Below, piece by piece: positions 1 through 7,922 of a stretch of DNA of 40,515 nt (within the stretch, counting starts at the first letter, position 1; the number at the start of each line of letters is the position of its first letter). Below the pieces are notes generated by a model. The model was not told the origin of the DNA. It made no database searches and worked only from the letters and a program-made list of their open reading frames with translations. This DNA is from Clostridiaceae bacterium (GTDB taxonomy: Bacteria; Bacillota; Clostridia; Oscillospirales; Acutalibacteraceae): contig JAEDIH010000001.1 in the NCBI GenBank assembly GCA_016292575.1, positions 1 to 40,515 on the forward strand. The letters run 5' to 3'. Made by a program: the position numbers and the translations under genes.

Positions 1-148
1 GCAAAAAGAGATTCTTACAGACCTCGCCGTCGGTAAAAACTCCGAGCGCGTCCATCTCCTCAATGGTGTGTACCTCCGGGTGGTTAATAACCTTATATTC
101 TATGCCGAGAGAATCAAGAGCGGCATAGACCTTTTCCCTTTCCTCCAT
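1..148 (-). CDS. ProX/YbaK-type prolyl-tRNA deacylase, N-terminal part (runs off the left edge)
   Basis: Only the first 49 codons are in the window. They read MEEREKVYAALDSLGIEYKV, then a segment with NHPEVHTIEEM and GEVCKNLFL. This is the typical opening of the ProX/PrdX branch of the YbaK editing family, which hydrolyses Ala (or Cys) mischarged onto tRNA-Pro in the cytoplasm. The ATG at 148-146 shares one base with the stop of the preceding minus-strand gene (TGATG), so translation is probably coupled. The catalytic lysine region lies outside the window and cannot be checked. Family assignment rests on recalled N-terminal similarity only; a wider YbaK-domain protein is the main alternative. 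Confidence 0.72.
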   Translation of the reverse strand, partial: MEEREKVYAALDSLGIEYKVINHPEVHTIEEMDALGVFTDGEVCKNLFL

Positions 149-1287
149 CAGGCGGCCCTCCTGTAGGTGGTAATGCTGCCGTCCTCAACATTTTTGAGCG
201 TCAGCGTATCGCCGGCAACAGCAAATTCATAGGAATTAATTATCGCTTTTCCATAGATTGAAAAATTAACGGTCACTCTGCCTTCGGAAACGGAGTAGGT
301 TCCGCCGTAGGTTCCGTTTATCGGCATATTTATTACGGGAATTGTGAAATTGACGTATGTTACGTCCACCGAGCCGCCCTGCTTGAAATTGAAGCCGCTC
401 ATGTTCGCGCCGTCCGTCCATTTGCCGATGAGATCGGACGCTGAGCTTGAAGTATTGTAGCCCGAACCGCCGCGGACAAGCAACGTTGTTTCGCCGCTGC
501 TTTCGGTCAGGCTCATTGTGTTGCCGGAAACGGAATATGTCAGCTCCTGGGTAACCTTGCTTTCGTTCATCATGAACTGAACGGTAAGCTTGTTGCCGTT
601 TGTCATATAGATACCCTTATAGCTGCCGTTAAGCTCCCCGGACGAAACGGAGGACATTCTGCCCTTGTTGAAGCTGATATCAACGGTGGAATCGTTATTG
701 AAGCCGTATTTTATGCTGCTGTCGCCGTTTGCCCAGACTCCGACGATTTCGCTGCCGTTTACGACCTGCGCAGGCGAAGTTGTTGTTGAAGCAGAGGTGC
801 TTTCCTGCTTTTTAACATAAGCATAGGTTGAAACCTCGCCGTCCTCAACATTTTTAAGCGTCAGCTCGCTTTGCGGTACAACGGACACCTCAAAGTTTTT
901 GCTGATTGTTTTGGCGTAGATTGAAAACTTCACGTTCAAAGTATTGCCCGTGACGGTATATGTGCCGTTTGCCGTGCCGTTGATGGGCAAGTCAATGACC
1001 GGAACGGTGAGGTTAACATAAGTTACGGTAACAGTGCCGTCCGAAAAAAATTCATAGCCGCTCATCTGCGCGCTGTCCATCCATTTGCCGACAAGAAGCT
1101 CCTGCAAGGTGGGCGCGGCGGTGGTGCTTTCGCTGACGGAAGAGGGCGCCGGCGCATTTGAAGAAGTGGTTGCTTCGGGCTGCCTGCGCCTGCTTGCAAT
1201 GCTTACGCCTGCTATGACCGCAATGCAAACGACCAGGGTTGCCGCAATTACGGCAATGATGATCTTTGTGCTTTTTGTCATATTCAT
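148..1287 (-). CDS. Membrane-anchored protein with three tandem copies of a small beta-rich domain
   Basis: The 379-residue protein starts with a short basic stretch and a hydrophobic segment (about residues 8-32) that should act as a signal anchor, followed by a Ser/Thr/Pro-rich linker. Three copies of a roughly 90-residue domain follow, at about 67-160, 183-275 and 288-379. Each begins G-K/V-W and has alternating beta-strand-like segments. Copies 1 and 3 share blocks such as DVTYVN or TVTYVN, PINGT, NFSIYGK or KFSIYAK, and LTLKNVEDG. I do not recognise a named family for certain; the pattern recalls lipocalin-like or DUF5640-type domains of clostridial surface proteins. The start has AGGAGG (1300-1295) seven bases upstream. 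The next minus-strand gene overlaps its stop by one base. No enzymatic motif is visible; a role outside the membrane is inference. Confidence 0.8.
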   Translation of the reverse strand: MNMTKSTKIIIAVIAATLVVCIAVIAGVSIASRRRQPEATTSSNAPAPSSVSESTTAAPTLQELLVGKWMDSAQMSGYEFFSDGTVTVTYVNLTVPVIDLPINGTANGTYTVTGNTLNVKFSIYAKTISKNFEVSVVPQSELTLKNVEDGEVSTYAYVKKQESTSASTTTSPAQVVNGSEIVGVWANGDSSIKYGFNNDSTVDISFNKGRMSSVSSGELNGSYKGIYMTNGNKLTVQFMMNESKVTQELTYSVSGNTMSLTESSGETTLLVRGGSGYNTSSSASDLIGKWTDGANMSGFNFKQGGSVDVTYVNFTIPVINMPINGTYGGTYSVSEGRVTVNFSIYGKAIINSYEFAVAGDTLTLKNVEDGSITTYRRAA

Positions 1288-1315
1288 TGTTTTTCCTCCT
1301 GTCGGAACTAATTTG

Positions 1316-1345
1316 AAAAACGAACCGAGCCGAAAACGACCCGGT
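1316..1345 (-). terminator. Intrinsic terminator after the lipoprotein gene at 1366-1821
   Basis: On the minus strand a nine-pair stem (two G-U pairs) formed by 1345-1337 and 1332-1324 has a four-base loop and is followed by a run of five T. It sits just upstream of the ribosome binding site of the triple-domain gene, so that gene needs read-through or its own promoter. Confidence 0.6.
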
Positions 1346-1365
1346 CCGAAAAAGGTTGCTTTTAT

Positions 1366-1821
1366 TTATGCCGCAACGCTGCTTGAAGAAGCGTCGGGCG
1401 AAGCCGGTGCACTGCTGCTTGAGGGCGCTTCGGGCTTATAGGAAACGAACGAGAAGGTCTTTCCGCTGTCAACAGACTTAAGGGTAAGAACATCGCTTGA
1501 AATATCGGTAATTACATATTCAAGCTTGATAGAGATGAGGAAAGTGAAGTTGAGAGTAAGGTGATACTCCTTGGTTGCTTCGTCCTTCATAACGGTGTAG
1601 GTTCCCTCGGTGTCAACGCTGATTGCCGAAAGAGCGGAAGAGATTGCGGAAGCATTACCGCTGATTTTGCAAACACCGCCCTCCTTGAATTCAAGAGCAA
1701 CAACGCCGGTTGAGTCCTTCCATGAACCGAGGATCTTCTTTTCCGGAGTGAAAGCGCAGGCTGCAAAGCAGCAAACAACAACCGCAAGCGCAAGCACAAT
1801 GGACGTAATCTTTTTTAACAT
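1366..1821 (-). CDS. Lipoprotein with one copy of a GxW beta-rich domain
   Basis: The 151-residue product has a lipoprotein signal: MLKK, a hydrophobic core, and a lipobox ending FAAC with Cys22 as the predicted lipidated residue. The mature part carries one domain that begins ILGSWKDS, continues ALEFKEGG, and ends LTLKSVDSGKTF. That order matches the W-DG-LTLKNVEDG pattern of the three domains in the neighbouring gene at 148-1287, so the two proteins look like paralogues of one surface family. The C-terminus is a low-complexity Ser/Ala/Pro tail. A GGAGG lies upstream of the ATG and a strong promoter at 1888-1916 drives it. Molecular function is unknown. Confidence 0.82.
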   Translation of the reverse strand: MLKKITSIVLALAVVVCCFAACAFTPEKKILGSWKDSTGVVALEFKEGGVCKISGNASAISSALSAISVDTEGTYTVMKDEATKEYHLTLNFTFLISIKLEYVITDISSDVLTLKSVDSGKTFSFVSYKPEAPSSSSAPASPDASSSSVAA

Positions 1822-1887
1822 ATCAATAACCTCCGTTTGTTGAGTGGGCGAACATATTTTGTTTTATGTATCCGCTCGCCTTTTGGT

Positions 1888-1916
1888 ATTATACAACAAA
1901 AGTTCACGTTTGTAAA
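1888..1916 (-). promoter_or_regulatory. Sigma-A promoter for the lipoprotein gene
   Basis: Reading the minus strand, TTTACA (1916-1911), a 17-base spacer and TATAAT (1893-1888) lie about 65 bases ahead of the ATG at 1821. The rest of 1822-2023 shows no gene; a six-base inverted repeat near 1990 lacks a T-run. Confidence 0.72.
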
Positions 1917-2023
1917 GGAGAATTTTTATTTTGATTATACAGAAATTCCGTGTTCCGCGTTCTGCATATACGACAGCCACCCGTTCTACCAAATCCGGAG
2001 AACGAGCGGCCGCTTTAAAATCT

Positions 2024-5000
2024 TTACTTAACTTTTACCGCGCAGATTGCAATGTAATTTCCGTCGTTTGTTACAACTCGAATTTCACAATAGCCTTTTC
2101 CTACGGCCGTTACAACGCCCTTGGAGTTGACCTTTGCAATCTTTCTGTTTGATGAGCTCCACTTGACCTTTTTGTTCGTTGCGTCCTGCGGAACAATGGT
2201 GGCCTTGAGTCTGGCGGTATCCTTAGGTTTGAGCGAAAGGTAAATCTTGTTGAGCTTTACACCGAGCACGGAGCGCTTGACCACGGTTACAACAATCTGC
2301 GCCTCCTTGGCGTTTCCGCCGTCGGCAGGCGTGCAGGTGATTATCGCCTTGCCTGCTTTGACTGCGGTCAGCCTGCCCTTGGAGTTGACCTTTACAACCG
2401 ACGGATCGCTTGATTTCCACTTGAGCTTTCCACCCGTTGCGCCCTTGGGCGAAATGACAGGACTGAGGGTCTGCTTTGTTCCGAGCACCACTTCAACATT
2501 GTCGGACTTGAACGAAACCTTTTTAATCTTCTGGAGAGAAACAGTGACAACGCAGGTTGCGGTCTTGTTCCTGTACTGTGTTTTGCAGGTTATGGTTGCC
2601 TTGCCCGGAGCAACTGCGGTAACCTTGCCCTTTGAGTCAACCTTTGCAACCTTGGGGTTTGATGAAGTCCATGTTACGGTTTTTATTGTGGTATCAGCCG
2701 GAGTGAACAGGCATGAAAGCTGCAGGCTCTGCTTAACGGTGAGTGCGGCCGACTGCTTGCTCAGCTTGATAGACTGAACCTTGACGTTTTTAACGGTGAC
2801 TTCGCATACGGCTTTTTTGCCGGTATCGCGCGTTGTGCAGGTAATTGTTGCAGTACCCTTGCCGACAGCTTTTACAACGCCCTTTGAATCGACCGTTGCA
2901 ACCTTTTTGTTGCTTGAGCGCCAAATCAGCGACTTATCCGTTGTGTCCTCCGGCTCAACGGTGGCAACGAGTGCCTTTGTTCTGCCGACATATACCGTGC
3001 AGCTTAAACGGTTGAGCGAAACGGAGGTTGATTTGACAATCTTTTTCACGGTGACAATGCAGGTGGCAACAAAGCCGCCGTCCTCGCTTATGCAGGTAAT
3101 GGTGGTTGTGCCGGCCCTCTTGCCGAGTACGGTTCCGTTGCGGTCAACCGAAGCGATGTTGTCGTTATCGGAGATCCAGTTGACCTTTTTGTTCGTTGCG
3201 TTCAGCGGATAAACCGTCGGAACAAGGGTGAGCGACTTTCCGGCATAGATCAGTGCCGTTGAACGGTTGAGTCTGATTGAGGTTACGTCCACAACAACAT
3301 TAACGGTGCATCTTGCAGTTGCAAAGCTGTTATCCTTTGCGGTAACGGTAATGGTTGCCGTTCCGGGAGCAATGGCGTTGACGTTGCCGTATTCGTCAAC
3401 GGTTGCAATCTTGGTGTTTGAGGATTTATAGACAACGTCTCTGAAGGTTGCGTCTGAGGGAATAACCGAGGCGGAAATAAGGTCGGACTTTCCGAGCCTT
3501 ATTGTGGTCTTATACTTGGAAAGCTCAATCTTGCTGACTTCGATTTTCTGAAGCACCTTAACCTCGCACCTTGAGGTAAACTTTCCGTCAACGGTTTCGC
3601 AGATGATTGAAGCAATACCCGAGCCTACGCCCATGACAACGCCGTTTTCGTCAACGGTGGCAACGCGCTCGTTGCCCGAATACCAGCGCACCTTTTTGTT
3701 TGACGCGCTCGCCGGAAAAACATCATAGGAAAGCTTTACTGTTCTTGTTGTATAAATCTCTGCCGTTTTGGGCGTGACCTCAACCGAGGATACGGGAACG
3801 GTGACGGTAACGGGGCACCTTGCAATGTAGCCGCCGTCCTCGCTTTTGCAGATGATCTCGCACATGCCGCCGCCCACTGCGGTGACAAAGCCGAACTGAT
3901 CGACCGTTGCAACAGCCGTATTTGAGGAGGACCACGAAACATTCTTATTCACCGCGTCCTCGGGAAGAATGGTGTAGTTAAGCTTTGCGCTGTTTGATAT
4001 CTGAAGCGAAAGGTTTGCCTGATCAAGCCTTACATTACCGACGCGCTTTGTTACGCCGATAAGGCTCAGAGGGAAGTTTTGCGCCCATATTCTCTGAAGC
4101 TTATCGGACGGGTGTGCGCCGTCAATGGTGTATTCGGGCAGAAAAGCCTCCGGATCGTTCGGGTTTGCGGAAATATCGTTGAAATTGACATAGCCGTCGT
4201 GAAGCCTCTGCGCCGCAGCGGTCGTTGCAAGCCACTCGTTAACGTCAAGGGCTATCTGCCAGTCATGCTTGAACTCCGCCTCGGTGCGAACATACTTTGC
4301 GCCCGTTCCAAGGTAGTCGCGGTCGTTGCCCTTCCACTGCGTGATGCCGATAACAATGACCTTTATTCCGGCCTTATGAAGCTTTGCAAAGGCCTGTTTG
4401 AAATATCCTATAAGCTCCTGAGCCGTGGGCTGCTTAATGCCCGGATACTGCTCCTGAATATCTTTGCAGACCGGGTGCATAATGTCGTTTGCGCCAATCT
4501 TGATTATCGCATATTTTACGCCTGACTGCGAAAGCACGTCCGTGTCAAGTCTGTCAAGCATTGAATGACCAAAGATCAACGAGCCATATCCGAGACCGTC
4601 GCCGCCGAGACGGTTGCCGATGATGCCCTTTCCGAGCACACCGACGTCGCGCGTTCCGGTGTTGAAAATTTCCTCGCCGAGGTACTTAGGAAACTCGTTT
4701 GAAACAGTCGAGTCACCGATAACAACAACGGAATAGCCCTTTTCATCCGAAAGAACGTCAACAGCTTCAATGCAGGGAGTAACCTTGATAAAGCTATACG
4801 ACATATGAAGTCCCATATTGAAGCCGAGCTGTTTGAGAATGCTGATGACAATCTCGTTATCAATGTCAAAATCGCTTGAAAACATGAGGTTCCTTGAACC
4901 GGTCTGATCCTCGCCGAGCGCAAGATATGACTCCGCACCGGAAAGACCCATCGTTGTGATTTCATTGAGCTTTTTGACATAAATGCTGATGGCAATGTTC

Positions 5001-5422
5001 TCCATTGCGGTAACATTAAAGCTTATTGCATCGGAATAGACATACTTTCCGGCAGGAATTGTGACGGAGGGAGAGCCATTGTTAAAGGTTATGTAACGCA
5101 GCGTGGTCTCATCAATGGTTGAACCGCTCACAGACTTTGCAACTGTTACTCTGTCAAGCGTAATAGGCTTTTCGCCGTGGATATTGGAAAAGCGGACGCG
5201 GATTTTTGAGCCGCTTGCGGTGCAGGTAAGCACGGTTCTTGTTGTCACCCTTTCAACCGCAGCCGTTATATTATCATAGCCGGCTATTCCTATCTTCGTT
5301 GGAGCGGTTGACCACGCGCCAATCCAGTTTTCATCCCCGGCGGCCGAAGAAACAAACAACGTACAGGCAAGCGCTGCCAAAACAAAGACAGTGAAGAAGA
5401 GGCTTTTCAAAACCTTTTTCAT
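2024..5422 (-). CDS. Secreted SGNH/GDSL esterase with eight C-terminal Big_2 (bacterial Ig-like) domains
   Basis: The 1132-residue protein has a Sec signal peptide (MKK, hydrophobic core, SSAAGDE). Residues about 33-220 form the beta-rich N-terminal module found in this SGNH subfamily (GAWSTAPT, RVRFSN). The hydrolase domain follows with GDST (Ser238), GAND (Asn312) and DGAHPSD (Asp434, His437), so the catalytic set is intact. From about residue 473 to the end there are eight Big_2 repeats of about 82 residues, each with a W/Y-x-S-x-N block, VATVD or VAKVN, and a GxATITC strand. There is no LPXTG motif or C-terminal membrane helix, so release or non-covalent wall binding is likely. The substrate is probably an ester on a polysaccharide (inference). 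A promoter at 5482-5510 precedes it. Confidence 0.92.
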   Translation of the reverse strand: MKKVLKSLFFTVFVLAALACTLFVSSAAGDENWIGAWSTAPTKIGIAGYDNITAAVERVTTRTVLTCTASGSKIRVRFSNIHGEKPITLDRVTVAKSVSGSTIDETTLRYITFNNGSPSVTIPAGKYVYSDAISFNVTAMENIAISIYVKKLNEITTMGLSGAESYLALGEDQTGSRNLMFSSDFDIDNEIVISILKQLGFNMGLHMSYSFIKVTPCIEAVDVLSDEKGYSVVVIGDSTVSNEFPKYLGEEIFNTGTRDVGVLGKGIIGNRLGGDGLGYGSLIFGHSMLDRLDTDVLSQSGVKYAIIKIGANDIMHPVCKDIQEQYPGIKQPTAQELIGYFKQAFAKLHKAGIKVIVIGITQWKGNDRDYLGTGAKYVRTEAEFKHDWQIALDVNEWLATTAAAQRLHDGYVNFNDISANPNDPEAFLPEYTIDGAHPSDKLQRIWAQNFPLSLIGVTKRVGNVRLDQANLSLQISNSAKLNYTILPEDAVNKNVSWSSSNTAVATVDQFGFVTAVGGGMCEIICKSEDGGYIARCPVTVTVPVSSVEVTPKTAEIYTTRTVKLSYDVFPASASNKKVRWYSGNERVATVDENGVVMGVGSGIASIICETVDGKFTSRCEVKVLQKIEVSKIELSKYKTTIRLGKSDLISASVIPSDATFRDVVYKSSNTKIATVDEYGNVNAIAPGTATITVTAKDNSFATARCTVNVVVDVTSIRLNRSTALIYAGKSLTLVPTVYPLNATNKKVNWISDNDNIASVDRNGTVLGKRAGTTTITCISEDGGFVATCIVTVKKIVKSTSVSLNRLSCTVYVGRTKALVATVEPEDTTDKSLIWRSSNKKVATVDSKGVVKAVGKGTATITCTTRDTGKKAVCEVTVKNVKVQSIKLSKQSAALTVKQSLQLSCLFTPADTTIKTVTWTSSNPKVAKVDSKGKVTAVAPGKATITCKTQYRNKTATCVVTVSLQKIKKVSFKSDNVEVVLGTKQTLSPVISPKGATGGKLKWKSSDPSVVKVNSKGRLTAVKAGKAIITCTPADGGNAKEAQIVVTVVKRSVLGVKLNKIYLSLKPKDTARLKATIVPQDATNKKVKWSSSNRKIAKVNSKGVVTAVGKGYCEIRVVTNDGNYIAICAVKVK

Positions 5423-5481
5423 ATGATACTTCCTTTCCGTAAAACAGAAGATTTTACTTTAGAAAAACTGTTACAAATTAT

Positions 5482-5510
5482 ATAATAATACAAATTCCTT
5501 AAAAAATCAA
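5482..5510 (-). promoter_or_regulatory. Sigma-A-like promoter for the SGNH esterase gene
   Basis: On the minus strand TTGATT (5510-5505), a 17-base spacer and TATTAT (5487-5482) precede the ATG at 5422. The A/T-rich stretch allows other -10 registers. Confidence 0.55.
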
Positions 5511-5554
5511 CACCGCAGGTATAACTGAGAATTTTTGGAAAAGCCGGCATTCTC

Positions 5555-6913
5555 TTATTTTTTTGCGGAAACCTTTTTCTTTTCATCGGAAGAGTTTTCC
5601 CGCTTTGTTTTTTTAATAAGTCTAATAAAGTAAATGATTACGCCCGAGAGCGCGACAACCTCAAGAATAATGAACCACGTTGAGGTAAGAACGGCTTTCA
5701 CGCCTGTCATTGCAAGGCGGAAAACGCTGAGACTTACATCGTTTGCAGCAACCAGATTTATTGTTGCAATCTCGCCGCCGGCATAGTAAACCTTGGCCTG
5801 ACAAATTACCTCGCCTGCCTTTATTGGTGCGGAAAGCTTTTCCGGCAGCGTTTCCTTAACAGGTTCAATGAGCACGGAATCACTTGTTGCTCCTGCCGGA
5901 ACAAGAGCAGAGGTCTCCTTTTCCGGAACAAGGCGCAGCGTGTCGCCGTTCTTTCCGGCAACAACGTTAACAATTGTAACGGTCTGGTTTGCAGTTGCAA
6001 CAACTCTGAAGCGGATATTGTCATAGACCCACGCAACAAGCTTTTTTGCGTCGGTAACCGCCGTGTTTTCCTCTGAGCCGTCGGAGTCGATATCCTTATA
6101 TTCTCCGCCCATTACAACGGTGAGATAGGAGTAGCCGTCCTGCGAGGATACGGCCGCAATGCACTCCCCTGCCTTATCGGTTGAGGTCTGCTTTCCGCCC
6201 GTTATCGAGGGGTGATAGTAAAGGCTGATGGTCTGGTTGAGCATTTTGTTTGAGGCGCTGTAGGTACGCTCCTCATTCTGCTGCGTTTTCGGCAGCACAA
6301 CCTCGGACGCCGAAAACGCCTCGCTGAAAGCAGGATAGTTGAGGGCATATTTCACAATTTTTGCAACGTCTGCGGCAGTTGTATACTGTCCGTCCTCATC
6401 AAAGCCCGTGATGTTTTTAAGCTTTGTGTTCTTGCAGCCTATTTTATCGGCAAGGCTCTGCATTATGCTCACAAACGAGGCGGAGGAGCCGGAAATGCTG
6501 TGGGCAACAACGCTTGCAACATCGTTTGCACCGTAGATAATGAGCGCGTCCAAAAGCTGCTTTTTGGTATAGGTCTCCCCGGCCTTGAGATCCGCCACGC
6601 GCACTCCGTAGGTATACTCAACAAGGGAAAGCGATTTTTCCGTTACCTCGACCTGCTCTTCAAGACTGCCCCAGTTTTCGATTGCGGCAACTGCGGCAAG
6701 AAGCTTTACAAAGGCTGCCGGCGGAACGCTTTTGTTCTCGTTTTTACTGAACATTACCGAGCCGTCATCAAGGCTTATCATGTAATATTCCTTTGAATCA
6801 AGCTTTTTTGTGACCTCGGTCTCGTTGTTATAGGTTGCAAGAGCCGCAGACGGCGGCAGCACCGCGGCAAAAACAAGCACAAGCGAAACAACGGCGGCAA
6901 AAATCTTCTTCAT
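5555..6913 (-). CDS. D-alanyl-D-alanine carboxypeptidase-like protein (peptidase S11 fold), catalytic motifs lost
   Basis: The protein has a signal peptide, an S11 (PBP5/DacF-like) domain, a short beta-rich domain and one C-terminal membrane helix (STWFIILEVVALSGVIIYFI) with a charged tail, the usual architecture of clostridial DacF-type enzymes. All three penicillin-binding motifs are altered. Where S-x-x-K is expected it reads PPAAFVK, with Ala for the nucleophilic Ser; S-x-N reads G-A-N in YGANDVA; K-T-G reads K-Q-T in GGKQTSTDKAG. The sequence around each motif aligns without gaps, so this is not a frameshift. I infer a non-catalytic protein, perhaps muropeptide-binding or regulatory. The reading frame extends upstream to a GTG at 6925 and an ATG at 6922; the ATG at 6913 is preferred because it opens the signal peptide (MKKIF) and has GGGTGATG upstream. 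A possible extended -10 (TGTTATAAT) lies near 7028-7033. Confidence 0.85.
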   Translation of the reverse strand: MKKIFAAVVSLVLVFAAVLPPSAALATYNNETEVTKKLDSKEYYMISLDDGSVMFSKNENKSVPPAAFVKLLAAVAAIENWGSLEEQVEVTEKSLSLVEYTYGVRVADLKAGETYTKKQLLDALIIYGANDVASVVAHSISGSSASFVSIMQSLADKIGCKNTKLKNITGFDEDGQYTTAADVAKIVKYALNYPAFSEAFSASEVVLPKTQQNEERTYSASNKMLNQTISLYYHPSITGGKQTSTDKAGECIAAVSSQDGYSYLTVVMGGEYKDIDSDGSEENTAVTDAKKLVAWVYDNIRFRVVATANQTVTIVNVVAGKNGDTLRLVPEKETSALVPAGATSDSVLIEPVKETLPEKLSAPIKAGEVICQAKVYYAGGEIATINLVAANDVSLSVFRLAMTGVKAVLTSTWFIILEVVALSGVIIYFIRLIKKTKRENSSDEKKKVSAKK

Positions 6914-6960
6914 AATCCACATCACCCATTTAACACATTCTGTCTGTTTTTTTGAAACGA

Positions 6961-6989
6961 TTGCAAAACGCTGAAAAGTATGCTATATT
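6961..6989 (+). promoter_or_regulatory. Promoter for the metallophosphoesterase-like gene
   Basis: TTGCAA (6961-6966), a 17-base spacer and TATATT (6984-6989) with an extended TGc. The predicted leader is about 150 bases and holds a nested hairpin (CGAAAG 7099-7104 with CTTTCG 7131-7136, and CCGGA 7112-7116 with TCCGG 7124-7128) directly before the GGTGG ribosome binding site. Confidence 0.55.
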
Positions 6990-7145
6990 AATCATACATT
7001 TGAAAAGCACCAACTTATATTCGATTAATTATAACAATTATTTCGCCGAAAATAAACCTTTTCGGTAAATTAATTTTAAATTTACATTTTCTGTTTTGCG
7101 AAAGGAGCTTTCCGGAGGGAAAATCCGGGGCTTTCGGTGGTTAAA

Positions 7146-7859
7146 ATGATCTATGTTACCGGCGACACACATGCAGTTCTCTCACGCTTTGACGACCCGC
7201 GCCTGAACGCGCTCAAAAAGGACGATATTCTTATCGTCTGCGGCGACTTCGGCTTCCTTTGGGACGGCTCAAAGGAGGAAATGAATACACTCAAAAAGCT
7301 TGCAAAGAAAAAATATACAATTTGCTTCATTGACGGTACGCACGAAAACTTTGACATGCTTTCAAAGCTAAAGGTCAAAAAGTGGCACGGCGGCAAGGTT
7401 CATCAGATTGCAGGCAACATTCTCCACCTCATGCGCGGCCAGGTTTTTGAGCTTGAGGGCAAAAAAATCTTCACAATGGGCGGCGGAGAAAGCCCGGACA
7501 TTGAAATACGCTTTGAGATGAACACCTGGTCGGAAAAGGAAATTCCGACGCGCGACGAGCTTGTTGAAGGAGTTGACAACCTGCAAAAATACGGCGGCAA
7601 GGTCGATATCATCATTACCCACGAGCCGCCGGCAAAAATCAAGGAATTTCTGCTGCTTGACCGCGTAGGCGTCACGGGAATCACCGCTATTAACACCTAT
7701 CTTGAGGACGTTGGAAAAACCTGCGAGTTTGAACACTGGTACTTCGGCTCGCTCCACCTTGACAAGGTTATTTCAAAAACCCACATTTCCCTTTTTTCCG
7801 GAATTTTCAACGCCGTCACCGGAGAAGAAATAAAAAAACAGCGCTCTTTTGCGCAGTAA
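7146..7859 (+). CDS. Calcineurin-like metallophosphoesterase family protein with altered second metal site
   Basis: The 237-residue cytoplasmic protein has the metallophosphoesterase motif order: GDTH (Asp7, His9), GDFG (Asp34), GTHEN (residues 64-68), THEPP (His159) and GSLH (residues 201-204). In the family the third motif is normally GNHE and the last GHxH. Here the Asn is Thr65 and the first His is Ser202, both normally ligands of the second metal. Asp7, His9, His66, His159 and His204 remain. It is therefore either a one-metal or inactive relative, or a subgroup with changed chemistry. Closest recalled relatives are small clostridial phosphoesterases with DGNHENFD and WFFGHYH. The ATG at 7146 with GGTGG seven bases upstream is preferred over a GTG at 7137. 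It is a single-gene unit ending at a shared terminator with feoB. Confidence 0.85.
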   Translation: MIYVTGDTHAVLSRFDDPRLNALKKDDILIVCGDFGFLWDGSKEEMNTLKKLAKKKYTICFIDGTHENFDMLSKLKVKKWHGGKVHQIAGNILHLMRGQVFELEGKKIFTMGGGESPDIEIRFEMNTWSEKEIPTRDELVEGVDNLQKYGGKVDIIITHEPPAKIKEFLLLDRVGVTGITAINTYLEDVGKTCEFEHWYFGSLHLDKVISKTHISLFSGIFNAVTGEEIKKQRSFAQ

Positions 7860-7866
7860 AATTATC

Positions 7867-7910
7867 GCACCCCGAGAGCGTTATGCTTTTCGGGGTGCAA
7901 GTGTTTTTTA
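7867..7910. terminator. Bidirectional terminator between the phosphoesterase gene and feoB
   Basis: GCACCCCGA (7867-7875) pairs with TCGGGGTGC (7890-7898), nine pairs, followed by a T-rich run on the plus strand. It also lies just past the end of feoB on the minus strand, where the T-run is weaker. Confidence 0.85.
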
Positions 7911-7922
7911 ATTTCCGTTTGT

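Noticed and set aside
1960..2023. Inverted repeat after the SGNH gene as a terminator
   Set aside because: Only six pairs and no T-run on the minus strand.
2024..3980. Regular DNA repeats that could look like a repeat array
   Set aside because: They encode the Big_2 domains in one frame and vary as protein repeats do; there are no identical direct repeats with spacers.
5555..6913. Frameshift or pseudogene as the cause of the altered carboxypeptidase motifs
   Set aside because: The frame is open over the full length, spacing around every motif is kept, and the N- and C-terminal signals are intact.
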